Shown here: piece by piece, positions 8,541 through 18,371 of the stretch
How the letters are laid out: every line of letters starts with the position of its first letter
How positions within the stretch are numbered: position 1 is the first letter of the stretch
NCBI RefSeq assembly: GCF_030818655.1
Contig: NZ_JAUTAN010000001.1
Location: forward strand, 2,604,001-2,668,000
Reading direction: 5' to 3'
Length of the DNA stretch: 64,000 bases
DNA from: Nocardioides zeae
Lineage (GTDB): Bacteria > Actinomycetota > Actinomycetes > Propionibacteriales > Nocardioidaceae
Translations under genes and position numbers: made by a program
The notes under the pieces: generated by a model
Told to the model about the DNA's origin: nothing
Database searches by the model: none
What the model saw: the letters and a program-made list of their open reading frames with translations, nothing else

Positions 8541-8551
8541 CCGCCCCGCCC

Positions 8552-9475
8552 TCAGCCCAGCGCGGCCGCCACGTCGACGTCGGCCCAGCGCGCGCCGTAC
8601 CCGTTCACGCGGACGAGCCGCACGTCGTCCGTGTCGTTGCGCTCGATGACCACCTCGAGCCGGTCGTCGGCGAGCTGCTCGGCGAGGCCGGCGCCCCACT
8701 CGACGACGGTGACGGCGTCCTCGAGCGAGGTGTCGAGGTCGAGGTCGTCGAGCTCGGCGGCGCCGCCGAGGCGGTAGGCGTCGACGTGGACGAGCTCCGG
8801 CCCCCCGACCGTCGACGGGTGGACCCGCGCGATGACGAAGGTCGGCGACGTGACGTCGCCGCGCACCCCGAGACCGGCGCCCAGGCCCTGGGTGAACGTC
8901 GTCTTGCCCGCGCCGAGCCCGCCGGTCAGCACCAGCAGGTCCCCGGCCCGGAGCAGCCCGGCGAGCCGGCGACCGAGGTCGCGCATGGCGTCGGTGTCGG
9001 GCACGACGAGGGAGGGGGGGCGCACCATCTCGACGTACGGCGCCGTCCGTCCCACCTCGACGAACCCGTGGCCCGCCCAGAACGCCTGGGCGCGCGGCAG
9101 CTCCTCGCGGGCGAGCACCGCGATCTCCTCCCGGGGCGTCGTGGCGATCACTGTCTCGACCATGCGGGCGCCGACGCCGTGGGCCTGCCAGGCCGGTACG
9201 ACGCCGAACCGCCGCACCCAGACCCGGCCCCCCGCGGGCTCGGGGTCGAGGACGAGCGCCCCGACGGGGTGACCGTCGCCCTCGGCGAGCAGGCCTCCCC
9301 CGGCGGTCAGCGCGTCGGCGATCGACTCGACGGTCTCGGCGAGCGCGGCCGTCGGCGGGTCGAGGGCCGGGCGCGCCGCGAAGGCGGCGCGGACGACGGC
9401 GTGCACCGCGGCGGCCCCCTCGGGGCCGACCCGGCGCACCGTCACGGGACCCACGGGCCGCGAGGACTCAGGCAC
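8552..9475 (-). CDS. tsaE: GNAT acetyltransferase fused to TsaE (t6A ATPase)
   Basis: 307 residues, two domains. Residues 8-150 are a GNAT fold: VRRVGPEGAAAVHAVVRAAF, then VRRFGVVPAWQAHGVGARMV as the acetyl-CoA loop, and LPRAQAFWAGHGFVEVGR. Residues about 155-307 are TsaE: Walker A TGGLGAGKTTFTQGL, SPTFVIARVH, LVHVDAYRL, and VVEWGAGLAEQL. TsaE is the ATPase that drives cycling of TsaB-TsaD during t6A synthesis. Such fusions are known in Nocardioidaceae; the acetyltransferase substrate is unknown. The GTG start overlaps the upstream hydrolase stop by 8 bases, so the two are translationally linked. Confidence 0.9.
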   Translation of the reverse strand: MPESSRPVGPVTVRRVGPEGAAAVHAVVRAAFAARPALDPPTAALAETVESIADALTAGGGLLAEGDGHPVGALVLDPEPAGGRVWVRRFGVVPAWQAHGVGARMVETVIATTPREEIAVLAREELPRAQAFWAGHGFVEVGRTAPYVEMVRPPSLVVPDTDAMRDLGRRLAGLLRAGDLLVLTGGLGAGKTTFTQGLGAGLGVRGDVTSPTFVIARVHPSTVGGPELVHVDAYRLGGAAELDDLDLDTSLEDAVTVVEWGAGLAEQLADDRLEVVIERNDTDDVRLVRVNGYGARWADVDVAAALG

Positions 9476-10562
9476 GGTGCCGCCCCGGCTGGCTCGACTC
9501 GCCCGACCGGCCCGACCGCTGGGCCTGCACCGCCGCGATGAGGTCGTCGAGCGCCTCGTCGACGACGACGTGCCGCTCCATGATCACCATGTGGCCCGCG
9601 TCCTCCACCTCGACGAGGCGCGAGCCACCGATGTGGGCGTGCAGCTTGCGGGCGTGCCCGATGCTCGTCAGCCGGTCCCCCGTGCCGCAGACGATCGTCG
9701 TCGGCACCTCCTCGAGGGCGTGCACGACGGAGAACTTGTCGAGGCTGCCGAACGCCGGGAAGAACTGCGCCAGCACCTCGAAGGGCGTGCGGCTCAGCAT
9801 GTCGTCGACGAACGCCACGTAGGTCTCCGGCACGTCGCTGCCGAACGCGAACCGGTCGGTGCCGACCATGGCGAGCCCCTTGCCGATCCTCCGGAACCCG
9901 TCGACGACGCGGTGGCCCCGCGACAGACCGGCCACGAACCGCAGCGAGAGCGGTCCGCCGAACGCCTTCGGCACCATCGGCAGCAGCGCCCGGGTCGGGT
10001 CGAGGCCGCCCGCGGTCGTCGCGATCAGGCCGACGCCCACGACGCGGTCGCCGAACAGCTCCGGGTGCGCCTCGGCGAGCGCGATGATGCTCATGCCGCC
10101 CATCGAGTGCCCGACGAGCACGACCTCCTCCTCGGGGGCCGCGTGGTCGAGCACCGTCAGCAGGTCGGCCCCGAGCTGCTCGATCGTCGCGTGCTCCGCG
10201 TCCGAGCGCCCCGAGCGCCCGTGGGAGCGCTGGTCGTAGAACACGGTGCGCACCTGGCCGCGGTAGGCCGCGCGCTGGAAGTGCCAGCAGTCGAGGTTGA
10301 GGGCGTACCCGTGGACGAACACCAGCGTCGGCGCGGTCCCCCGGACCGTGGGCGGCACCTCGTCGACCTCCACGTGCAGCGCCACGCCGTCGTCGGCCAC
10401 GACCGTCAGCGCGGGCGAGCGCAGGGAGCCGAGCTCCACCGCCCCGCCGGCGTCGCGGTGGGCGATGACGCGGCGCTGGTGCACCAGCCCGGCGGCGCCG
10501 CCCGCCAGCGCGACACCGGCCGCCCCCGCGGCCAGGCCCGCGACCACCCGTCCGATCCTCAC
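9468..10562 (-). CDS. Alpha/beta hydrolase with N-terminal membrane anchor
   Basis: 364 residues from a GTG overlapping the alr stop (GTGA). Residues 5-28 form a hydrophobic Ala/Gly-rich segment, an uncleaved anchor or signal peptide. Then come LVFVHGYALNLDCWHFQ (oxyanion HG), FYDQRSHGRSGRS, the nucleophile elbow LVGHSMGGMS with Ser at about 190, an Asp in CGTGDRLTSIGHAR, and the His in EDAGHMVIMERH. The triad Ser-Asp-His is complete. This gene type is usually found between alr and tsaE in Nocardioides-like genomes. Its substrate is unknown; a lipid or ester hydrolase acting at the membrane is the plain reading. Confidence 0.85.
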   Translation of the reverse strand: MRIGRVVAGLAAGAAGVALAGGAAGLVHQRRVIAHRDAGGAVELGSLRSPALTVVADDGVALHVEVDEVPPTVRGTAPTLVFVHGYALNLDCWHFQRAAYRGQVRTVFYDQRSHGRSGRSDAEHATIEQLGADLLTVLDHAAPEEEVVLVGHSMGGMSIIALAEAHPELFGDRVVGVGLIATTAGGLDPTRALLPMVPKAFGGPLSLRFVAGLSRGHRVVDGFRRIGKGLAMVGTDRFAFGSDVPETYVAFVDDMLSRTPFEVLAQFFPAFGSLDKFSVVHALEEVPTTIVCGTGDRLTSIGHARKLHAHIGGSRLVEVEDAGHMVIMERHVVVDEALDDLIAAVQAQRSGRSGESSQPGRHRA

Positions 10563-11800
10563 CGGTCGCCTCCGTCCGTACCGTCCGCCGTACCGTCCGT
10601 CGCGCCGTCCGCCGCGCCGTCCGCCGCGCCGTCCGCCGCGCTGTCCACGTGGACCCGCCGCGCGCGGCCGCGGAACCGGGTGACCACCTCGTAGTCGATC
10701 GTCCCGCAGGCCCGCGCCCAGTCCAGGGCCGTCGGCTCGCCGTCGCGGCCGGGCCCGAAGAGCACCACGGGGGTGCCCGGCGGGAAGGTCTCGCCGTCGA
10801 GGTCGACGACGAGCTGGTCCATGCACACGCGTCCCCGGACCGGCCGCCGGCGCCCGCCCACGAGCACCTCGGCGGCCTGGTCCGTGCCGACGCCGGCGGC
10901 GGCGTGGCGGGGCACCCCGTCGCCGTACCCCAGCGGCACCAGCCCGACCGTCGTCGCCGCGGGCGCGACCCACGTGTGCCCGTAGGAGACCCCGTCGCCC
11001 GCGGCCAGCGACTTGCTCAGCACCAGCGGCGCCCGCACGGTCATCGCCGGCACGAGGTCGGGACGGCCGCCCGGGAAGGCGGCGTCGGGGAGGTCGGGCG
11101 CGGGGTCGATGCCGTACGACGCGATCCCGCACCGCACGAGGTCGAAGTGCGCCGAGGGGCGGAGGAGGGCCGCGGCCGAGTTGGCCAGGTGACGCACCTC
11201 GGGCTCGAGGCCCGCGGCGGCGACGACCTCGAGCGCGGCGCGGAAGACCGCCTCCTGCGCGTCGTTCGCGGGGTGGGCCGGGTCCTCGGAGGCCGCGAAG
11301 TGGGACCAGACGCCGGTCACCCGCACCGCGCCCGCCTCCTCGGCGGCGCGGGCGGCGGCGACGAGGTCGGGCCAGTCCGCGGGGAGCGCGCCGCCGCGGT
11401 GCAGGCCGGTGTCGACCTTGAGCTGGAGCCGCGCCGGCCGGCCCGCCCGGGAGGCGGCCTCGACGACGGCGGCGACCTCGGCGGGCGAGTACGCGGTGAG
11501 GTCGACGCCGGCGGCTACCAGCGGCGCGAGGTCGTCGGCCGGCACGGAGAGCCAGCAGAGCAGCGGCCCCGTGTCGCCCGCGGCCCGCAGCGCCAGGGCC
11601 TCGACGGGCGTCGCGACGCCGAGCCAGTCGGTGCCCGCCTGCCGCGCGGCGCGGGCGACCTCGACCATGCCGTGGCCGTAGCCGTCGGCCTTCACCACGG
11701 TCATCATCCGCGCGGGGGCGACGCGCGCCCGCAGCACGGCGACGTCGTGGCGCACCGCGGCGAGGTCCACGACGACCTCGGGGCGGTCGACGGCGTTCAC
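10559..11800 (-). CDS. alr: Alanine racemase
   Basis: 413 residues. The PLP lysine lies in MMTVVKADGYGHGMVEVAR near 36. The second catalytic residue, Tyr, lies in GDGVSYGHTW near 268. HLANSAAALLRP, DLVRCGIASYGI and VCMDQLVVD are all standard alr motifs. It makes D-alanine for peptidoglycan. Residues after about 388 form an odd acidic tail of repeated four-residue blocks (ADGA/TDGT type), encoded by a run of CCGTCCG repeats at 10565-10650. The tail is absent from usual alr proteins. A CACAAT box seven bases before the GTG suggests a leaderless start. Confidence 0.96.
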   Translation of the reverse strand: MNAVDRPEVVVDLAAVRHDVAVLRARVAPARMMTVVKADGYGHGMVEVARAARQAGTDWLGVATPVEALALRAAGDTGPLLCWLSVPADDLAPLVAAGVDLTAYSPAEVAAVVEAASRAGRPARLQLKVDTGLHRGGALPADWPDLVAAARAAEEAGAVRVTGVWSHFAASEDPAHPANDAQEAVFRAALEVVAAAGLEPEVRHLANSAAALLRPSAHFDLVRCGIASYGIDPAPDLPDAAFPGGRPDLVPAMTVRAPLVLSKSLAAGDGVSYGHTWVAPAATTVGLVPLGYGDGVPRHAAAGVGTDQAAEVLVGGRRRPVRGRVCMDQLVVDLDGETFPPGTPVVLFGPGRDGEPTALDWARACGTIDYEVVTRFRGRARRVHVDSAADGAADGAADGATDGTADGTDGGDR

Positions 11801-11843
11801 GGAGGAGATTGTGGCAGGCGGGCGGAGCCCCGATCCGGTGCGG

Positions 11844-13268
11844 TCAGGTCAGCAGGGCGCGGACGACCTCCGGGATGGCCGCCGCGACCTGGGTGGCCAC
11901 GATCGGGCCGCCCTGGCTGGCGTACGTCGCGGCCGCACCGTGCAGCCACGCGCCGACCGACGCGGCGTCGTACGGCGCGAGCCCGCCCGCCAGCAGGGCG
12001 CCGATGAGCCCGGCGAGCACGTCGCCCGCCCCGGCGGTGGCGAGCCAGGGGGTGCTGCTCGTGGTGACGCGCACCCGTCCGTCGGGATGGGCCACCACGC
12101 TGTGGCTGCCCTTGAGGAGCACGACCGCGTCGTACCGCTCCGCGGCGCGGCGCGCGGAGGCGAGCTGGTCGGCCTCGACCTCGGCGCGCTCGACGTCGAG
12201 CAGCGCGGCGAGCTCCCCGGCGTGGGGCGTCAGCACGGCGGCGACGGGCCGGCCGCCCTCGCGGCGCACCGGGGCGTCGAGGTGGCGGAGCGCCTCGGCG
12301 TCGACGACGAGCGGCACCTCGTCGGCCAGCGCGGCGCGGAGCGCGGCCCCCGCGCGGTTGTCCCCGCCCGAGCCGACCGTCCAGGCCTGCACCCGGCCGA
12401 CGCCCACGACCTCGGGGTGCGCCTCCCGCACGCGGTCGAGCACGGTGGGGTCGCCGACGTAGCGCACCATCCCCACCAGCCCGCTCGCCGCGCCCGCGAC
12501 GGCCAGCAGCCCGGCGCCCGGGTAGCGCCCGGAGCCGGCGCGCACGCCGACGACGCCGCGGGAGTACTTGTGCGAGGACGGGGTGGGCCGCGGCAGCAGC
12601 GCCGCGACGTCCGCCGCCTGCAGCGCCTCGACGGCGGGGGCGGCCAGGTGCGGCGCCAGGCCGATGTCGACGAGCTGCACCACGCCGCACGCGCGGGCGG
12701 CCGGGTCGACGAGGTGGGCGACCTTGTGGGTGCCGAACGTGACGGTGACGTCGGCGCGCACGTGGGCGTCGTCGGGCAGGCGGCCCGTGTCCACCTCCAC
12801 GCCGCTGGGCACGTCGACGGCCACGACGGTCACCCCGGAGCCGGCGGGCGCGTGGGCCTCGAGCGCCGCCACCGCGTCGGGGCGCAGCCCCGGCCGGCCG
12901 CCGATCCCGACGATCCCGTCCACCACCAGGTCGGGCAGGCGTCGGGGGGCGGCGGTCCCGCGGCGTACCCGGCCCCCGGCGGCCTCCAGCGCCGCCAGGC
13001 CCGCCTCGTGCGGCGTCTCGGTGAGGAGCACCGCGTCGACCGCGGCACCGCGGCGGGCCAGGAGCGCGCCCGCGAACAGCGCGTCCCCGCCGTTGTGCCC
13101 GCCGCCGACGAGGAGGGTGATGCGGCGGCCGTAGGCGCCGTCGAGCAGCGCCAGCACGGCGTGGGCGAGCCCGGTCGCGGCCCGCTGCATCAGCGCCCCC
13201 GGCGGGAGCGCCGCCATCAGCGTCTCCTCGGCGGCTCGGACCTGGGCCTCGGTGTGGGCGGCACGCAT
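11844..13268 (-). CDS. nnr: Bifunctional NAD(P)H-hydrate epimerase/dehydratase
   Basis: 474 residues with two enzymes in one chain. Residues 1-215 are the epimerase (YjeF_N/NnrE) with LVGGGHNGGDALFAGALLAR and VVAVDVPSGVEVDTG. Residues about 230-474 are the ADP/ATP-dependent dehydratase (NnrD) with HKYSRGVVGVRAGSGRYPGA, LTPHAGELAALL, LKGSHSVV and the catalytic loop STPWLATAGAGDVLAGLIGALL. Together they repair hydrated NADH and NADPH. Its place between acpS and alr is the usual actinobacterial order. Confidence 0.95.
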   Translation of the reverse strand: MRAAHTEAQVRAAEETLMAALPPGALMQRAATGLAHAVLALLDGAYGRRITLLVGGGHNGGDALFAGALLARRGAAVDAVLLTETPHEAGLAALEAAGGRVRRGTAAPRRLPDLVVDGIVGIGGRPGLRPDAVAALEAHAPAGSGVTVVAVDVPSGVEVDTGRLPDDAHVRADVTVTFGTHKVAHLVDPAARACGVVQLVDIGLAPHLAAPAVEALQAADVAALLPRPTPSSHKYSRGVVGVRAGSGRYPGAGLLAVAGAASGLVGMVRYVGDPTVLDRVREAHPEVVGVGRVQAWTVGSGGDNRAGAALRAALADEVPLVVDAEALRHLDAPVRREGGRPVAAVLTPHAGELAALLDVERAEVEADQLASARRAAERYDAVVLLKGSHSVVAHPDGRVRVTTSSTPWLATAGAGDVLAGLIGALLAGGLAPYDAASVGAWLHGAAATYASQGGPIVATQVAAAIPEVVRALLT

Positions 13269-13296
13269 GGGATCGACCCTAGCCGCGCCGGCCCGC

Positions 13297-13653
13297 TCAG
13301 CCCTCGAGCACCACGAAGGCCGTGGCGATCCCCGCGTCGTGGGTGAGCGAGAGGTGGCTGCTGCGCACGCCGAGGGCGTCCGCCCGGGCGAGCACGGTGC
13401 CGGTGAACTGCAGGTACGGCGCCGCCCCGGCCTCGCGGAGCACCGCGGCGTCGTGCCACTCCAGGTCGCCCGGGGCGCCCAGCGCCTTGGCCAGCGCCTC
13501 CTTGGCGGCGAAGCGGGCGGCGAGCGACTCGAGCGAGCGGCCGTCGGTCTCCACGGGCGTGAAGAGGCGCGACCTCAGCGCGGGCGTGCGCTCGAGCGAC
13601 GCGGCGAAGCGCCCCACGTCGCAGACGTCGACGCCGACGCCGACGATCGGCAC
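13297..13653 (-). CDS. acpS: Holo-[acyl-carrier-protein] synthase
   Basis: 118 residues. [18 protein letters not shown] carries the Mg-binding Asp, and [14 protein letters not shown] carries the Glu/Lys of the second conserved motif. [16 protein letters not shown] closes the fold. It attaches phosphopantetheine to ACP. Only 4 bases separate it from glmS upstream, so the two are probably co-transcribed. Confidence 0.95.
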   Translation of the reverse strand: MPIVGVGVDVCDVGRFAASLERTPALRSRLFTPVETDGRSLESLAARFAAKEALAKALGAPGDLEWHDAAVLREAGAAPYLQFTGTVLARADALGVRSSHLSLTHDAGIATAFVVLEG

Positions 13654-13657
13654 CGGG

Positions 13658-15502
13658 TCACTCCACCGTGACGGACTTGGCGAGGTTGCGCGGCTGGTCC
13701 ACGTCGTGGCCCTTGGCGGTCGCGAGCTCGCAGGCGAAGAGCTGCAGCGGCACGGTCGCGACGAGCGGCTGGAGCAGCGTCGGCACCTTGGGCAGCCGGA
13801 AGAGCACGTCGGCGTAGGGCTCGATCGCCGTGTCGCCGACCTCGGCGAGGCACAGGGTGCGCGCCCCGCGGGCCCGCACCTCCTGGATGCCGGAGACCAT
13901 CTTGTCGTGCAGCTGGTCGCGCCCGCGGGACGGCACGACGCACAGCACCGGCAGCCCCTCGTCGACGAGGGCGATGGGGCCGTGCTTCAGCTCGCCGGCC
14001 GCGAAGCCCTCGGCGTGGAGGTAGGCCAGCTCCTTGAGCTTGAGCGCCCCCTCCAGGGCCACGGGGTAGCCCGCGTGGCGCCCGAGGAACAGCACGGACG
14101 TGGCGTCAACGTACTCCCGCGCCAGGGCGTAGACCTCGTCGGCCCGGTCGAGCACGTCCTGGATGTGGGCCGGCATCGCCTCGAGCTGGCGGACGATCTG
14201 GTTGATCTCGTCGCCGTAGCGCGTGCCCTTGACCTGCGCGAGGTAGAGCGCCAGGAGGTAGCAGGCCACGAGCTGCGTGAGGAAGCCCTTGGTGGAGGCC
14301 ACGCCGATCTCGGGGCCGGCGTGGGTGTAGATCACCGCGTCGGACTCGCGCGGGATGGTCGAGCCGTTGGTGTTGCAGATCGCCAGCACCTTCGATTTCT
14401 GCACGCGCGCGTGGCGGATCGCCTGGAGCGTGTCGGCGGTCTCGCCCGACTGGCTGATCGCGACGACGAGCGTCGAGTAGTTGAGGATCGGGTCGCGGTA
14501 GCGGAACTCGCTGGCCAGCTCCACCTCGACGGGGATGCGGCACCAGTGCTCGATGGCGTACTTCGCGACCATCCCCGCGTAGAACGACGTGCCGCACGCG
14601 ATGATGATGATCTTGTCGATGTCGCGCAGCTCGTCGTCGGAGAGGCGCACCTCGTCGAGCTGGAGGAGGCCGTCGGCACCCATGCGGCCCAGGAGCGAGT
14701 CGGCGACCGCGCGGGGCTGCTCGAAGATCTCCTTGCGCATGAACCAGTCGTGGCCGTCCTTCTCGGCGGCCGAGAGGTCCCAGTCGACGTGGTACTGCGT
14801 GCCCTCCGCCGGGCTGCCGTCGAAGCCGGTCACCTCGACGCCCTCGCGGGTGATGGTGACGACCTGGTCCTGGCCGAGCTCGAGGGCCTCGCGGGTGTGC
14901 TCGATGAACGCCGCGACGTCGGAGCCGAGGAAGTTCTCGCCCTCGCCGAGGCCGACCACGAGCGGGGAGTTGCGGCGGGCGGCGACGACCCGGTCGGGGT
15001 CCTGCGCGTCGACGGCGACGAGCGTGAACGCGCCCTCGAGCCGCGAGCAGACGCGCTGCATGGCCGTCGTCAGGTCCTCGCCCGACTCCAGCTGCAGCTC
15101 GAGCAGGTGGGCGGCGATCTCCGTGTCCGTCTCGGAGACGACGGTGATGCCCTCGTCCTCGATCCGGTCCCGCAGCGCCGCGAAGTTCTCGATGATGCCG
15201 TTGTGCACCACCGCGAGCCGCCGGTGGCTGCCGAGGTGGGGGTGGGCGTTCACGTCGGTGGGCGCGCCGTGGGTCGCCCAGCGGGTGTGGCCGATGCCGA
15301 TGGTCGAGGCCGGCAGGGGGCTCTCGTCGATCGCCTTCTCGAGGTTGGCCAGCTTGCCGGCGCGCTTGTCGACCGCCAGCGTGCCGTCGGCGACGAGCGC
15401 GATGCCGGCCGAGTCGTAGCCGCGGTACTCCATCCGCCGCAGACCCTCGATCACCACGTCCTGGGCCGAGCGAGCTCCGACGTAACCCACGATTCCGCAC
15501 AT
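13658..15502 (-). CDS. glmS: Glucosamine-6-phosphate synthase (isomerizing)
   Basis: 614 residues. I start it at the ATG at 15502 because the enzyme's N-terminal nucleophile is Cys2 (MCGIVGYVG). Residues 1-220 are the glutaminase domain, with [18 protein letters not shown] and HNGIIENF. Two SIS domains follow: [30 protein letters not shown], and [23 protein letters not shown]. The C-terminus [13 protein letters not shown] is the standard end. It makes the hexosamine precursor for the cell wall. A TAGACT box 8 bases before the ATG indicates a leaderless transcript. There is no glmS ribozyme, as expected outside Firmicutes. Confidence 0.97.
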   Translation of the reverse strand: MCGIVGYVGARSAQDVVIEGLRRMEYRGYDSAGIALVADGTLAVDKRAGKLANLEKAIDESPLPASTIGIGHTRWATHGAPTDVNAHPHLGSHRRLAVVHNGIIENFAALRDRIEDEGITVVSETDTEIAAHLLELQLESGEDLTTAMQRVCSRLEGAFTLVAVDAQDPDRVVAARRNSPLVVGLGEGENFLGSDVAAFIEHTREALELGQDQVVTITREGVEVTGFDGSPAEGTQYHVDWDLSAAEKDGHDWFMRKEIFEQPRAVADSLLGRMGADGLLQLDEVRLSDDELRDIDKIIIIACGTSFYAGMVAKYAIEHWCRIPVEVELASEFRYRDPILNYSTLVVAISQSGETADTLQAIRHARVQKSKVLAICNTNGSTIPRESDAVIYTHAGPEIGVASTKGFLTQLVACYLLALYLAQVKGTRYGDEINQIVRQLEAMPAHIQDVLDRADEVYALAREYVDATSVLFLGRHAGYPVALEGALKLKELAYLHAEGFAAGELKHGPIALVDEGLPVLCVVPSRGRDQLHDKMVSGIQEVRARGARTLCLAEVGDTAIEPYADVLFRLPKVPTLLQPLVATVPLQLFACELATAKGHDVDQPRNLAKSVTVE

Positions 15503-15510
15503 AGCGGCCG

Positions 15511-15516
15511 AGTCTA
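15511..15516 (-). promoter_or_regulatory. -10 box for leaderless glmS
   Basis: Minus-strand TAGACT ends 8 bases before the glmS ATG, in the 110-base gap shared with the divergent coaA. Confidence 0.5.
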
Positions 15517-15612
15517 CGGCCGGTCGGCGGCGGTCCTCGGATCCTGCGCGCGGCGGCGCGCGCGCCTGTGACGCGCGTCCCTGGTCCGACCCGGTCCGGG
15601 CATGCTGCAACA

Positions 15613-16605
15613 ATGCCGAGCATGTCTGCCGCGGGCGACCTCGCCACCGCTCTGGACCAGGGCCGCGACCCCACGTCGCCCTACGTCGAGCTCGACCGGT
15701 CCGCCTGGGCGGCCCTCGCGAGCGCGACGGAGTCGCCGCTGACCCTGGAGGAGGTGCGCCGCCTCCGCGGCCTCGGCACCCACCTCGACCTCGACGAGGT
15801 GCGGCAGATCTACCTGCCCCTCTCGCGCCTGCTCAGCCTGTACGTCGAGTCGGCCGGCCAGCTGCACCGACGGACCGAGCAGTTCCTCGGGCGGCCGCAG
15901 CCGCGGCGTACCCCCTTCGTCATCGGCGTCGCCGGCTCCGTGGCCGTCGGCAAGTCCACGACGGCCCGCGTGCTGCAGGAGCTGCTGGCCCGGTGGCCGG
16001 AGCACCCCAACGTGGCGCTCGTGACGACCGACGGGTTCCTCTACCCCAACGCGGAGCTGGAGCGGCGCGGGCTGCTCACCCGGAAGGGCTTCCCGGAGTC
16101 CTACGACCGGCGCAAGCTGCTCAAGTTCGTCGTCGACATCAAGTCGGGCCGCGACGAGGTCGAGGCGCCCATCTACTCGCACCTGTCCTACGACGTGCGC
16201 CGCGACGAGAAGGTCGTGGTGCGCCACCCCGACATCGTCATCGTCGAGGGCCTCAACGTGCTCCAGCCAGCGATCGTGCGCGACGACGGCCGCACGAGCC
16301 TGGCGGTCAGCGACTTCTTCGACTTCTCGGTGTACGTCGACGCGGCGACGTCCGACATCCAGCGGTGGTACGTCGAGCGGTTCCTCCGCCTCCGCGAGAC
16401 CGCGTTCCTCGACCCGGCGTCCTACTTCCGGAAGTACGCGACGCTGTCCGTGGAGGACGCCGTCGCGGAGGCCACGCGGATCTGGGGCGCGATCAACGGG
16501 CCCAACCTGGTGCAGAACGTGCTGCCGACCCGGTCGCGCGCGACGCTCGTGCTGCGCAAGGACCGCGACCACTCGGTGCGGTACGTGCGGCTGCGCAAGC
16601 TGTAG
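15613..16605 (+). CDS. coaA: Type I pantothenate kinase
   Basis: 330 residues. The P-loop [21 protein letters not shown] lies near 103. [43 protein letters not shown] and [10 protein letters not shown] are signature CoaA motifs. It catalyses the first step of CoA synthesis. Another ATG three codons later (15622) is equally possible, and neither has a clear Shine-Dalgarno sequence. It is divergent from glmS. Confidence 0.96.
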   Translation: MPSMSAAGDLATALDQGRDPTSPYVELDRSAWAALASATESPLTLEEVRRLRGLGTHLDLDEVRQIYLPLSRLLSLYVESAGQLHRRTEQFLGRPQPRRTPFVIGVAGSVAVGKSTTARVLQELLARWPEHPNVALVTTDGFLYPNAELERRGLLTRKGFPESYDRRKLLKFVVDIKSGRDEVEAPIYSHLSYDVRRDEKVVVRHPDIVIVEGLNVLQPAIVRDDGRTSLAVSDFFDFSVYVDAATSDIQRWYVERFLRLRETAFLDPASYFRKYATLSVEDAVAEATRIWGAINGPNLVQNVLPTRSRATLVLRKDRDHSVRYVRLRKL

Positions 16606-16625
16606 CCGCACGGTGGCCCCGGGTC

Positions 16626-18371
16626 TCAGCGCGGCACGCTGGACCACGCCTCCCACAGCGCGGCGAAGGCACCGCCGCGGGCGACGAGCTCGGCGTGGGT
16701 GCCCTGCTCGACGATCCGGCCGTCCGCGAGCACGACGACGGTGTCGGCGTGCAGGGTCGTCGCGAGGCGGTGGGCGACGACGAGGGTGGTGCGGCCCCGG
16801 CGCAGCGCGTCCACGGCGTCGTCGAGCCCCGCCCCCCTCCCCCCGGCGTACGCCGTCGCCTCGTCCAGCACGAGCACGGGGGGATCGGCGAGCAGCGCCC
16901 GGGCGAGCGCGACCTGCTGGGCGCGGCCCTCGTCGGTGTCGGGGCCCAGCACCGTCGCCACGCCGTCGGGGAGGTCGTGGACCCAGGCGGCGCCCACCCG
17001 GTCCAACGCACCCCGCACCTCGGCGTCGGTCGCGGCAGGACGACCCAGCCGCACGTCGTCGGCGACCGTGCCCGTGAACAGGTGCACCTCCTGCGTGACG
17101 AGCAGGACGGCGGGACGACCGTCGGGACGCCGGGCCCGGGCCGCCGGGACACCCCCGACGAGCACCTCGCCGCGCTCCACCGGCAGCAGGCCGGCCACCG
17201 CGCGGGCGAGGGTGGACTTCCCCGAGCCGCTCGCCCCGACGAGCACCGTCGTCGTGCCGGGGGCGATGCGGAGGGTGACGTCGCGGAGCACGTCGGGTCC
17301 CGCGCCGTACGCCAGGCTCAGGCCGCACACCTCGACCGCGGCGTCCCGGACCACCGCGCTCGGACCGGGACTGCGCGTGCTGGGTCCCGGGCCGATGATC
17401 CCGACGAGCCGCTCCAGCCCGACGCTGGCGCGCTGCAGGTCGTCGATGCTCTCGAGCAGCGAGCCGACGGGTCCGAACAGGCGGTGGAAGTAGAGGGCCC
17501 CGGCGGTCACGCCTCCGACGGTGAGCGCCCCGGCGTCCGCGCGCCAGAAGCCGACGGCGAGCACCGCCGCGAGCCCGAGGAACTCGGCGGTGTTGAGCCC
17601 CGCGAAGAACCGGTTGCGCACGCGGGTGGCGTCGCGGCCCGTCTCCACGGCGCGCAGGCTCCGCTCCGCGATCGTCGCGAGGTGCTGCTGCTGACGGCCG
17701 TGGGCCTGCACCGTCGCCGCACCGTCGACCGTCTCGATGATCGCCTGCCCGCGGGACGACTCCTCGCGGCGCAGACGCTCGTAGAGCGGACGGGAGCGAC
17801 GCACGAACCAGCGCGTGGTGCCCGCCTGGAGCGGCGCGGCGGTCAGGGCCGCGAGGACGAGCCACGGGTCCAGCACGGCCAGGCCCACCAGCGTCAGGGC
17901 GATCGTGAACCCCGCACGCACGAACTGCGGCAGCACGTCCGAGGCCGCCTCCGTCACGGCCTCGACGTCACGGGTCACCCGGGAGACGACGTCGCCGCTG
18001 CCCGCGGACTCGACCGTGCCGGCGTCGAGCGCGATCGCGGCCGCGACCACGTTTTCCCGCAGCTCGGCCACCACCTCCTGCAGGCACGCGACGAGGATCC
18101 GACCGCCGGCCAGTCCGAGCGCGGCCGCGACGCCGCCCGCTGCTGCCACCGCCCCGCCGAGCACCGCGAGCTCGGTCGTGGGGGCCGAGCGCGCGACGGC
18201 GTCGACGACCTCACCGAGCAGTCGCGGCACGGCGAGGGCCGTCGCCGACGCGAGGAGGAGCAGCAGCACGGTGGCGACGAGCCGGGCGCGGCGCCGGTCC
18301 AGCAGGCGTCCGACGACGCGGGCCGTCTCGCGCGCCGACGCGACGGGCAGCAGCGTCGCGGTCCCGCTCAC
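16626..18371 (-). CDS. ABC transporter TMD-NBD half, degenerate signature motif (subunit A)
   Basis: 581 residues with the exporter-type fold (six membrane helices, then NBD). The NBD has a good Walker A (LVGASGSGKSTLARAV, near 376), Q-loop LLVTQEVHLFTG, Walker B VLVLDEATA with the catalytic Glu, and switch His in LVVAHRLATT. The ABC signature normally reading LSGGQ is replaced by DEGRAQQ. Its partner, coupled upstream by a GTGA overlap, has the opposite defect. In the dimer the only complete ATP site would combine this Walker A/B with the partner's LSGGQ. The pair opens a siderophore locus; exporter-fold importers such as IrtAB and YbtPQ act on siderophores, so either import or export is possible. 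Confidence 0.88.
   Translation of the reverse strand: MSGTATLLPVASARETARVVGRLLDRRRARLVATVLLLLLASATALAVPRLLGEVVDAVARSAPTTELAVLGGAVAAAGGVAAALGLAGGRILVACLQEVVAELRENVVAAAIALDAGTVESAGSGDVVSRVTRDVEAVTEAASDVLPQFVRAGFTIALTLVGLAVLDPWLVLAALTAAPLQAGTTRWFVRRSRPLYERLRREESSRGQAIIETVDGAATVQAHGRQQQHLATIAERSLRAVETGRDATRVRNRFFAGLNTAEFLGLAAVLAVGFWRADAGALTVGGVTAGALYFHRLFGPVGSLLESIDDLQRASVGLERLVGIIGPGPSTRSPGPSAVVRDAAVEVCGLSLAYGAGPDVLRDVTLRIAPGTTTVLVGASGSGKSTLARAVAGLLPVERGEVLVGGVPAARARRPDGRPAVLLVTQEVHLFTGTVADDVRLGRPAATDAEVRGALDRVGAAWVHDLPDGVATVLGPDTDEGRAQQVALARALLADPPVLVLDEATAYAGGRGAGLDDAVDALRRGRTTLVVAHRLATTLHADTVVVLADGRIVEQGTHAELVARGGAFAALWEAWSSVPR

Noticed and set aside
15503..15612. glmS ribozyme or other riboswitch upstream of glmS
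   Set aside because: The gap is only 110 bases, shared with coaA, and the -10 box sits 8 bases from the ATG, leaving no leader RNA.
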